Below are positions 1 through 5,290 of a stretch of DNA of 5,290 bases, one piece after another. The stretch is from Clostridia bacterium (GTDB lineage Bacteria; Bacillota; Clostridia; Oscillospirales; CAG-272). The translations under genes and the position numbers were made by a program. Location of the stretch: NCBI GenBank assembly GCA_017382615.1, contig JAFNZX010000126.1, forward strand, positions 1 to 5,290, in the 5' to 3' direction. Each line of letters begins with the position of its first letter. Position 1 is the first letter of the stretch. The notes beneath the pieces were generated by a model that worked only from the letters and a program-made list of their open reading frames with translations, ran no database searches and was not told the origin of the DNA.

Positions 1-40
1 AGCGGTAAAAGCCAAATCTCCCTCGTGTCATCCTGAGCAA

Positions 41-170
41 GAAAACACCCCGTGTGGGTGTTTTCGCGTCGAACTTTCAAAAATCTGCAACAAATTGCTG
101 ATTTTTGAAAGTCAAAACGCGGTACGCGTTTTGAGGATCTACGAGGGGCACATGATTCGCCCGTAGATCC
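41..170. repeat. Array of four consecutive perfect hairpins
   Basis: Four inverted repeats follow one another with almost no spacing. They are 41-50/56-65 (10 bp, 5-nt loop), 73-85/100-112 (13 bp, then a T-T mismatch and 4 more pairs closing a CAAA loop), 113-121/125-133 (9 bp, 3-nt loop) and 135-143/162-170 (9 bp, GGATCTACG against CGTAGATCC). None is followed by a proper T-run, so a set of terminators is unlikely. They sit inside the left half of the terminal-repeat element and would fold as a stack of stems in RNA or single-stranded DNA. Confidence 0.7.
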
Positions 171-278
171 CGCATCGCAGCAACACAGGGGACAGCCCCG
201 CAGTATCATGTCCTGTGGACACGACACAGAGGGCAGTCCCCAATATCGCTGCTCGCGCCCTTCGGGTTCGACTGCGTC

Positions 279-300
279 ATTTCGCAACTCGTTGCGAAAT
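279..300. repeat. Perfect 10-bp hairpin in the right half of the element
   Basis: ATTTCGCAAC (279-288) is the exact reverse complement of GTTGCGAAAT (291-300), with only two bases between, so it forms a 9-bp stem with a CTCG tetraloop. It lies just inside the right terminal repeat and is not followed by a T-run. A weaker stem (253-260 with 264-271, around a TTC loop) precedes it. Confidence 0.65.
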
Positions 301-349
301 TCCTTCGCATCAGGATGACACGGGCGAGTGTTCGCATCACAAAATGCTG

Positions 350-378
350 AAAGCAGAAGCCTTGATGACTTCTGCTTT
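350..378. terminator. Probable intrinsic terminator downstream of the lipoprotein gene
   Basis: AAAGCAGAAG (350-359) pairs perfectly with CTTCTGCTTT (369-378) around a 9-nt loop. It lies about 65 bp beyond the stop codon of the minus-strand lipoprotein gene. On the minus strand the stem ends in TTTCAGCATTTT, and on the plus strand in TTTCGTTTTGCTT. The T-tracts are moderate on both sides, so it may stop transcription from either direction. The rest of 329-443 holds nothing else I can support. Confidence 0.55.
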
Positions 379-443
379 CGTTTTGCTTATGATTCCGCTA
401 TTTCAGCAGCCCCATGGGCAATGTCCCTTTTTCTTTTTTGCTG

Positions 444-920
444 TTATTCCGCATCAGCCTCGGTGCTGTCTGCGTCGGGGGTCTGCTCGGGCGCAGAGGA
501 GGACTGCTCACCCTCGGGGGCTTGCTCGCTCTCGGATGACTGCTCGTCATCGGTAGCCTCGCTGCTCTCCTGCTCGGAAGCAGGGGGCTGTGCGGTGGTT
601 GACTCCTCTCCCGTGCTACCGGGCTGCGTGGGCTGTTCGGGTGTAGTTGCTTCGGGGGTGGTGGCTTCCGGAGTTGTAGCCTCGGGCGTGGTTTGCTCGG
701 GCGTCGTTTGCTCGGGTGTGGTTTGTTCCGGGGTAGTTGCTTCGGGTGTGGTGCTCTCGGGCGTGGTAGTTACTTCTGCCGTGGTAGATTCTTGCGTGGA
801 GGTATCCTCGGTGCCTTCTCCTTTTCCGTTACCTGCAGATGCACACGCTACAATTACAACGATCAGCACGATTGCGCCGATAATGGGAAGAAATATTTTC
901 AAGAACTTTTTGCTTTTCAT
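444..920 (-). CDS. Predicted lipoprotein with TTPE-x pentapeptide repeats
   Basis: This 158-residue protein is probably anchored on the outer face of the membrane. The N-terminus is basic (MKSKKFLK), followed by a hydrophobic stretch at residues 9-25 and a lipobox-like I-V-A-C with Cys26 as the likely lipidation site. If Cys26 is not processed, the segment would be a plain membrane anchor. Residues 52-96 are nine uninterrupted TTPE-x pentads (x = S, A or Q). They are followed by an acidic tail rich in Ser, Glu, Gln and Pro to the end, with no recognisable folded domain. Such Thr/Pro/Glu-rich regions usually act as extended spacers or stalks, but the function of this protein is unknown. The start is supported by TAAGGAG (929-935) eight bases upstream of the ATG. 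It has its own promoter at 968-996 and lies downstream of the ABC transporter on the same strand, with a terminator between. The reading frame is convincing; the role is not assigned. Confidence 0.85.
   Translation of the reverse strand: MKSKKFLKIFLPIIGAIVLIVVIVACASAGNGKGEGTEDTSTQESTTAEVTTTPESTTPEATTPEQTTPEQTTPEQTTPEATTPEATTPEATTPEQPTQPGSTGEESTTAQPPASEQESSEATDDEQSSESEQAPEGEQSSSAPEQTPDADSTEADAE
633..767 (-). repeat. 15-bp tandem repeat (nine units) encoding TTPE-x
   Basis: Nine consecutive 15-bp units inside the lipoprotein gene encode TTPES, TTPEA, TTPEQ x3, TTPEA x3 and TTPEQ. The units differ at synonymous third positions and at the last codon, so they are diverged rather than freshly duplicated. 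Because the unit is a multiple of three, gain or loss of copies would change protein length without a frameshift. Confidence 0.85.
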
Positions 921-967
921 AATTTGCGCTCCTTATGTGTTTTTGCGGCTTTGCTTGCCACGTGCAT

Positions 968-996
968 ATTCTAACATGACGGTAGCGCACAGTCAA
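968..996 (-). promoter_or_regulatory. Sigma-A-type promoter of the lipoprotein gene
   Basis: Read on the minus strand, a -35 box TTGACT (991-996) and a -10 box TAGAAT (968-973) are separated by exactly 17 bases. This places the transcript start near 961 and leaves an untranslated leader of about 40 bases that contains the SD sequence. The lipoprotein gene can therefore be transcribed independently of the upstream transporter. Confidence 0.75.
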
Positions 997-1033
997 CACA
1001 CAACATCTGTCGGTGCTGCCAGCAAGTAACAAG

Positions 1034-1062
1034 AAGGCAGGATTTTTGTCAAATCCTGCCTT
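1034..1062 (-). terminator. Intrinsic terminator of the ABC transporter gene
   Basis: AAGGCAGGATTT (1034-1045) and AAATCCTGCCTT (1051-1062) form a perfect 12-bp stem with a 5-nt loop, 22 bp past the transporter stop codon. On the minus strand the stem runs into CTTGTTACTTG, a broken T-tract, so termination may be incomplete. It separates the transporter from the lipoprotein promoter. Confidence 0.75.
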
Positions 1063-1084
1063 GCAAGTAAAAAATTTCTTGATT

Positions 1085-4000
1085 TTATTCGGTTCGGAGT
1101 GCTTCTACGGGATCTTTCTTGGAAGCAAGTACAGCAGGGAACAGACCTGCAATCAGCGTCAGAATCATGCTGATCGCCACCAGTCCTACTGCACCCCACC
1201 AGGGAAGCACTGCATGGATGCCGGGCATTTTTGCAAGTGCCTGGACAATCCAGCTGATCGGGAAGTTGAGCAGGATGGTGACCGTAATACCGATCATGCC
1301 CGCAATCAGACCCACGATGGCGGTCTCTGCGTTGAATACCTTGGAAATATCATTCTTGGAGGCACCGATCGAGCGCAGAATACCGATCTCCTTGGTACGC
1401 TCAAGCACTGAAATATAGGTGATGATACCGATCATGATCGAGGATACGATCAAAGAGATCGAAACAAACGCGATCAGCACGTAAGAAATAACGTCAATGA
1501 TGATGGTAATGGAGGACATCATCAGACCAATCAGGTCGGTGTAGTGAATGGCGTCCTCTTTACGACCGTCCTGCTCGCAGTCCTTGTTATACTGATCTAT
1601 CAGCGCAGTGATATAGTCCTTGGAGGCAAAGTCCTTGGAATAAATGCTGATCGAGGCGGGATTTTCGTCAAGATACCAACCAAACATACCCATGACCTTA
1701 TCCGTGCTGTTGGGGGAGAGCAGGTTGGGCATATACTCATCGTACAGAATGGATTTTTGATCATCATGATAGCCTGCATAGGCGTTCAGGAACGCCTGCA
1801 CCAGCTCCTCATCGGTGTAACGGTCACGAATGTCACCGCTATCGGATTCATCCCCCTGAAGCTTTGCAACGGTAGCGTTCAGCTCCTCGTCACTCAGGCT
1901 TTGGAGATAGCCGCGCAGTGCCTTTTCACTGTCGCTGGCAGAACCGCCAGACTGTGCCAGCAAAGCCTTCAGCTCCTCTGCACTCATGCCCTCCAGCATG
2001 GCTGCGATCATATCGTTATAGCTGCTGCCCAAGGATTGTTTGGTCATACCGATGATAATTGCCTTATACATATCGGGATTGGTCTGGGGCATGGATTCAA
2101 ACTGCGTCATGATCAGATTGATCTTGTCGTCCTTGCTCATGCTCGCAATTGCGTCATCCTGATCGGGGTCTTGCTCGGCAGCCTTAAGATAATCAAGCAT
2201 GATCTGAATCATGACCTCTTTGTGATCCATAATAAAGCTGTCAAACAGGTCTGCTTTTTGGGAAACGGAGAGACCAAGGTACTGACCGCGGTCAAACTCC
2301 ATGCCTGTCGTGATATCGTATTCGGGGATCTTTTCCTGCGCACGCACGACGTCGCTTTCACGAATCAGATCCTGCATGTATGCCTGCAGGGAGGTGTTAT
2401 AAGCAATGGGGGAGGAGATGGAGGCTGCCATAGCGTCCTTGGAGGGACGGATAACGCCCGAAACGGTGATCTCAACACCGTTTTCCTTGACAAACTTTTC
2501 AGCGTCGTAGTCGGGGTCGTTGCGCACGTCCTTCCAGATGTGGTGCACCTTACCGTCTACGGTAAAGGTTTCCTCGGATTCATAGAAGTACGCGCTGTCG
2601 GGCACGACCAGGAAGGTCATACCAATAAAATCATCAACGTCCATCGGATCGGATTCGGGAATTTCGTAATCGGGATCGGTAAAGATCTTGACGAGAATGT
2701 CTGCGATCTCCTTTTGATCCTTAATGCCCAGCATATACAGCACCATGTTGCTCACGGCGTTATTCTTGTCCAGCACCAGCATGATTTCGGTGGGATCGTC
2801 TGCCCATTCGCTGTCTTCGCCCACAAGCTCGTACTGTGAATGAATCAGATCCTCATTGTCGATCATCTGCTCAAAGGTGTTGATGCTTCCAAGCATTCCC
2901 ATCATGCCGGAAAGCTCGGAAAATGCAGGACCCATATTTTCAAAAATGGTGGTGGGGTTGACCTGCGTTTTGCCGTTTGCCGAATACACCTTGAGGGTGT
3001 AATTATAGGTGTAGCGGATATCCAGAATATAATCCTCAAGCTCCTCAGCGTTCGCATCAAGGAATTCCTTAAAGGCGGGGAGGTTGTTTTCCACTCTTGA
3101 GGTGGAAGCGGACATCATCTGACCCAAGGAGTCGTCCACGTAAATGGTGTGGTCGTCAGGCTCGCGTCCCGCTACGTTGTCCTTGGTCTGCTGCATTGCA
3201 CCCATGAGAGCAGAATAGTCCTGCTCGGTTTTATAGATGGTAATGGGGTAGGTAGAGAGCGTGTCCTCCTGGACGTGGTCAATGAATAGATTGATACCCG
3301 TGGAGAGTGAGAGAATGAGCGCAATACCGATAATACCGATACTACCTGCAAAGGAGGTTAAGAAGGTACGTGCCTTCTTGGTCATCAGGTTGTTGAGCGA
3401 GAGAGAGAATGCCGTTTTGGTAGACATTCTTGCCTTTCCTTTGCTAACCCTTGGGGGAGCCGTGCGTGCTGCGTTGACCTCAGCCTCATCGGGCTCGTAG
3501 GGGTCAGAGTCACCGATGACGTGACCGTCGCGCAAATTGACGATACGCGTGGAGTATTGCTCGGCAAGCTCGGGGTTGTGCGTGACCATGATGACCAGCT
3601 TATCCTTGGAGATCTCCTTGAGCAGCTCCATGATCTGCACGCTGGTTACGGTGTCAAGCGCGCCCGTAGGCTCGTCGGCAAGCAGAATATCCGGGTCGTT
3701 GACAAGTGCTCTTGCAATGGAAACGCGCTGCATCTGACCGCCGGACATCTGCGAGGGACGCTTGTTCAGCTGATCTCCAAGTCCGACCTTTTCTAAAGCC
3801 TCACGTGCGCGGCGGCGACGCTCTGCCTTGGGTACGCCCGAAACGGTCAGCGCAAGCTCAACGTTGGAGAGTACGCTCTGGTGAGGGATGAGGTTATAGC
3901 TTTGGAACACGAAGCCGATGGAGTGGTTTCTGTAGGTGTCCCAGTCGCGATCCTTGTACATGGTGGTGGACTTGCCGTTGATAAGTAAGTCACCCGAGGT

Positions 4001-4171
4001 GTAGCGGTCAAGGCCGCCGATGATATTGAGCGTAGTGGTCTTGCCGCAGCCCGAAGGGCCAAGGATAGACACGAACTCGCTGTTGCGAAAATTCAGAGAA
4101 ATACCGCCCAGTGCGTTGACCACGTTGTCACCAACCGTATAGGTTTTGACAATGTTTTTGAGTTGAAGCAT
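1085..4171 (-). CDS. ABC exporter: fused ATPase and FtsX/MacB-type permease with a large extracellular domain
   Basis: This is a single-chain ATP-driven membrane protein of the MacB/FtsX (type VII) family, expected to work as a dimer. Counting from the chosen Met, the ATPase domain covers about residues 1-222. It has Walker A GPSGCGKTT (38-46), the Q-loop Gln90, signature MSGGQ (142-146), Walker B ILLADE (162-167), D-loop GALD (170-173) and switch His198, so it looks catalytically intact. A charged linker leads to the first membrane segment (about 268-297). An extracellular region of about 590 residues follows, then three C-terminal segments (roughly 885-918, 945-976 and 990-1015) with the FtsX signature LERTKEIGILRSIGAS and the family-typical end DPVEALRTE. 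Relatives move lipoproteins, peptides or antibiotics, or transmit mechanical force; the substrate here is unknown. No periplasmic-adaptor or two-component partner is in the window. An in-frame ATG at 4180 directly abuts the AAAAAGG SD sequence, whereas the ATG at 4171 has a 9-base spacing and begins MLQLKNIVKTYTVGD, so I prefer 4171 (1028 residues). Confidence 0.95.
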   Translation of the reverse strand: MLQLKNIVKTYTVGDNVVNALGGISLNFRNSEFVSILGPSGCGKTTTLNIIGGLDRYTSGDLLINGKSTTMYKDRDWDTYRNHSIGFVFQSYNLIPHQSVLSNVELALTVSGVPKAERRRRAREALEKVGLGDQLNKRPSQMSGGQMQRVSIARALVNDPDILLADEPTGALDTVTSVQIMELLKEISKDKLVIMVTHNPELAEQYSTRIVNLRDGHVIGDSDPYEPDEAEVNAARTAPPRVSKGKARMSTKTAFSLSLNNLMTKKARTFLTSFAGSIGIIGIALILSLSTGINLFIDHVQEDTLSTYPITIYKTEQDYSALMGAMQQTKDNVAGREPDDHTIYVDDSLGQMMSASTSRVENNLPAFKEFLDANAEELEDYILDIRYTYNYTLKVYSANGKTQVNPTTIFENMGPAFSELSGMMGMLGSINTFEQMIDNEDLIHSQYELVGEDSEWADDPTEIMLVLDKNNAVSNMVLYMLGIKDQKEIADILVKIFTDPDYEIPESDPMDVDDFIGMTFLVVPDSAYFYESEETFTVDGKVHHIWKDVRNDPDYDAEKFVKENGVEITVSGVIRPSKDAMAASISSPIAYNTSLQAYMQDLIRESDVVRAQEKIPEYDITTGMEFDRGQYLGLSVSQKADLFDSFIMDHKEVMIQIMLDYLKAAEQDPDQDDAIASMSKDDKINLIMTQFESMPQTNPDMYKAIIIGMTKQSLGSSYNDMIAAMLEGMSAEELKALLAQSGGSASDSEKALRGYLQSLSDEELNATVAKLQGDESDSGDIRDRYTDEELVQAFLNAYAGYHDDQKSILYDEYMPNLLSPNSTDKVMGMFGWYLDENPASISIYSKDFASKDYITALIDQYNKDCEQDGRKEDAIHYTDLIGLMMSSITIIIDVISYVLIAFVSISLIVSSIMIGIITYISVLERTKEIGILRSIGASKNDISKVFNAETAIVGLIAGMIGITVTILLNFPISWIVQALAKMPGIHAVLPWWGAVGLVAISMILTLIAGLFPAVLASKKDPVEALRTE

Positions 4172-4178
4172 ATTTATC

Positions 4179-4186
4179 ATCCTTTT
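4179..4186 (-). promoter_or_regulatory. Ribosome binding site deciding the transporter start
   Basis: On the minus strand AAAAAGG runs directly into an ATG at 4180-4178, leaving no spacer for that codon. The second in-frame ATG (4171-4169) lies 9 bases beyond the SD sequence, a workable distance. This favours the shorter protein, although the upstream ATG cannot be excluded. Confidence 0.6.
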
Positions 4187-4207
4187 TGAAAATAAAAATT
4201 CATATTA

Positions 4208-4213
4208 ATTATA
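4208..4213 (-). promoter_or_regulatory. Possible -10 box of the transporter promoter
   Basis: The minus strand reads TATAAT at 4213-4208, giving a transcript start near 4201 and a leader of about 30 bases. No good -35 hexamer lies at 16-18 bases; the nearest, TTGCGT, would leave only 13. The promoter may be weak or activator-dependent, or another of the AT-rich hexamers nearby may be the true -10. Confidence 0.4.
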
Positions 4214-4215
4214 TA

Positions 4216-4267
4216 GTGAAAATGTGACGCAATTATGAATATGAATGCCTGCTTTGGTGAAAATGTG
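4216..4267. repeat. Pair of 11-bp direct repeats in the divergent promoter region
   Basis: GTGAAAATGTG occurs at 4216-4226 and again at 4257-4267, with starts 41 bp apart, close to four helical turns. The first copy is next to the putative -10 of the transporter and the second lies upstream of the dehydrogenase -35. An 11-bp palindrome, TGAAATTTTCA (4268-4278), follows immediately. The layout would suit a DNA-binding regulator, but no regulator is identified. Confidence 0.4.
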
Positions 4268-4294
4268 TGAAATTTTCAAAAACTTGCTTTCATC

Positions 4295-4323
4295 TTGACA
4301 AACAAGAGGGGATTTGATATACT
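4295..4323 (+). promoter_or_regulatory. Strong sigma-A promoter of the dehydrogenase gene
   Basis: A consensus -35 TTGACA (4295-4300) and a near-consensus -10 TATACT (4318-4323) are spaced by 17 bases. The transcript would start near 4330, giving a leader of about 22 bases that contains the SD sequence GGGAG (4340-4344). Confidence 0.85.
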
Positions 4324-4351
4324 GTAGGCAATACATTACGGGAGAAAATGA

Positions 4352-5290
4352 ATGAATATTACTGTTTTTGACCGCGCCAGTATTGGCATGGATTTGAATT
4401 ATCATGCGTTGTGCGCATACGGTAACGTGACCGTTTACGATGCAAGCAGCCCCGATGAGGTCAAGGAGCGCTTGCAGGGCTGCGAGGTCGCGCTGATCAA
4501 CAAGGTTAAGCTGACGGCAGAGGTGCTCGGCCCAGCCGATACGCTCAAGCTGATCTGCATTTTTGCAACGGGATATGATAATATCGACGTGGCGTACTGC
4601 CGCGAGAAGGGGATTGCCGTTTGTAACGTGGTGGGGTATTCTACCGAGAGCGTAGCGCAGCTGACGGTTGCTATGGCGTTGCAGCTTTGCTCGCATCTGC
4701 CTGCCTATACCTCTGCCGTGCAGAGCGGCTGGTATTCGAGACAGAGCAGCCCTAATTTGCTTGTCCCCGTGTATCACGAGCTGTGCGGCAAGACCTGGGG
4801 CATTGTGGGATACGGCAATATCGGCAAAAAAGTGGGCGAGATCGCGCGTGCGTTCGGCTGCAAGGTGTTGGCGTATAAGCGCAATCCCGACAGCGACGAG
4901 TGCGTCGATCTGGAAACGCTGCTGCGCGAATCGGATATCATCTCACTGCACACGCCGCTCAATCAAGAGAGCCGCGGTATGATTGGTGCAGAGCAGATTG
5001 CCATGATGGACAAAAAGCCTATTGTGATTAACGTTGCGCGCGGTGCGGTGTGGGATGAAGCCTTGGTTGCTGCTGCCGTCGCGGACGGTCGCATTTCCGG
5101 TATGGGCTGTGACGTGTTCAGCACCGAGCCGTTTCCCACGGAGCACCCCTTCTTTGCCATTAAGGATGCACCAAACGTGTGCATGACGCCTCACATGGCG
5201 TGGGCATCCGCCGAGGCGCGTGCCCGCTGCCTTGACGAAATTTGCATGAATATTGGTGCTTTCCAAAAGGGAGAGCAGAGAAATCGCGTG
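4352..5290 (+). CDS. D-2-hydroxyacid dehydrogenase, glycerate/hydroxypyruvate reductase-like (3' end beyond window)
   Basis: This is a cytoplasmic NAD(P)-dependent oxidoreductase that interconverts a 2-keto acid and its D-2-hydroxy acid. The frame is open for 313 codons from the ATG at 4352 to the last base of the window with no stop, and the family is usually about 315-330 residues, so only a few residues are probably missing. The N-terminus MNITVFDRAS and TGYDNID (73-79) are typical of the glycerate dehydrogenase branch. The Rossmann motif GYGNIG is at 153-158. The catalytic triad is present as Arg230 (NVARGAV), Glu259 (FSTEPF) and His281 (TPHMAWAS). After the second Rossmann strand the sequence is AYKR (174-177) rather than an acidic residue, which may favour NADPH. 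GGGAG at 4340-4344, seven bases before the ATG, fixes the start; another ATG at 4348 is out of frame and stops after seven codons. The exact substrate cannot be told; relatives include hydroxypyruvate, glyoxylate, lactate and phosphoglycerate enzymes. Confidence 0.92.
   Translation, partial: MNITVFDRASIGMDLNYHALCAYGNVTVYDASSPDEVKERLQGCEVALINKVKLTAEVLGPADTLKLICIFATGYDNIDVAYCREKGIAVCNVVGYSTESVAQLTVAMALQLCSHLPAYTSAVQSGWYSRQSSPNLLVPVYHELCGKTWGIVGYGNIGKKVGEIARAFGCKVLAYKRNPDSDECVDLETLLRESDIISLHTPLNQESRGMIGAEQIAMMDKKPIVINVARGAVWDEALVAAAVADGRISGMGCDVFSTEPFPTEHPFFAIKDAPNVCMTPHMAWASAEARARCLDEICMNIGAFQKGEQRNRV

Larger units (their letters stand above)
18..328. repeat. MITE-like intergenic element with 19-bp terminal inverted repeats
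   Basis: Positions 18-36 and 310-328 are inverted copies of each other, matching at 17 of 19 positions, with a perfect 13-bp core (CGTGTCATCCTGA at 24-36, TCAGGATGACACG at 310-322). The 311 bp they enclose have no convincing coding frame. They contain several perfect hairpins (41-65, 73-112, 113-133, 135-170, 279-300) and weaker ones (about 184-217 and 253-271). The CATCCTGA...GGATCTACG wording resembles short palindromic repeats scattered between genes in gut Clostridia; that is from memory, not a search. Terminal inverted repeats with no transposase fit a non-autonomous, MITE-like element. I see no clear target-site duplication (AAAT on the left, TGTT on the right), so mobility is unproven. 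It could instead be a static structured intergenic repeat or a composite of smaller palindromes. Confidence 0.6.

Noticed and set aside
188..241. Alternative pairings of GGGGAC with GTCCCC or of CACAGG with CCTGTG
   Set aside because: Several short, mutually exclusive stems are possible, and none is long enough to call as a separate feature or a riboswitch.
215..556. Plus-strand open frame of 113 codons
   Set aside because: It runs through the inverted-repeat element and the terminator, has no SD sequence or domain, and has a low-complexity arginine-rich translation.
633..767. Possible CRISPR-like array
   Set aside because: The units are contiguous 15-mers with no unique spacers and are in frame within a coding gene.
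328..1029. Plus-strand open frame of 233 codons with GVVASGVVCSG repeats
   Set aside because: This is the antisense reading of the TTPE-x repeat. The minus-strand frame has an SD sequence, a promoter and a signal peptide; this one spans the terminator and promoter of that gene.
1544..2839. Plus-strand open frame of 431 codons
   Set aside because: It lies wholly antisense to the well-supported transporter gene, has no recognisable domain, and is explained by the codon pattern of the opposite strand.
4348..4371. Seven-codon upstream ORF overlapping the dehydrogenase start
   Set aside because: Its ATG is only three bases from the SD sequence, and it is too short and unconserved-looking to claim a leader peptide; a chance ATGAATG overlap is simpler.
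4205..4777. Minus-strand open frame of 190 codons upstream of the transporter
   Set aside because: It overlaps the divergent promoter region and the dehydrogenase gene, whose Rossmann and catalytic motifs are unambiguous on the plus strand.

Overview
The window looks like chromosomal DNA of a low-to-mid GC Gram-positive, probably a gut-type Clostridia (Oscillospiraceae/Ruminococcaceae-like). Three things point there: strong SD sequences, sigma-A promoters of the TTGACA-17-TATACT type, and a single-chain ABC/FtsX exporter with a large extracellular domain plus a TTPE-repeat lipoprotein. The species assignment is inference. No phage, CRISPR, tRNA or rRNA signal is seen.

Layout. Positions 1-443 carry no credible gene. 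They hold a roughly 311-bp intergenic element (18-328) with near-perfect 19-bp terminal inverted repeats and a chain of internal hairpins, followed by a 10-bp stem terminator (350-378). Positions 444-920 (minus) encode a small predicted lipoprotein with nine tandem TTPE-x pentapeptides and an acidic low-complexity tail. It has its own sigma-A promoter (968-996). Positions 1085-4171 (minus) encode a 1028-residue ABC transporter with the ATPase and FtsX/MacB-type permease in one chain and an extracellular insert of about 590 residues. It ends at a 12-bp stem terminator (1034-1062), so it is probably transcribed separately from the lipoprotein gene. Positions 4172-4351 are a divergent regulatory region with promoters facing both ways, an 11-bp direct repeat and an 11-bp palindrome. 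From 4352 to the right edge, on the plus strand, is a D-2-hydroxyacid dehydrogenase (glycerate/hydroxypyruvate reductase-like), open at the window end but apparently almost complete.

How they may work together. The transporter and the lipoprotein are both envelope proteins read in the same direction, and could be linked functionally, but the terminator and promoter between them argue against a strict operon. The dehydrogenase is a cytoplasmic metabolic enzyme that shares only the divergent promoter region with the transporter. No convincing new multi-gene system is visible. The least ordinary items are the structured terminal-repeat element, the repeat lipoprotein and the very large extracellular domain of the exporter.
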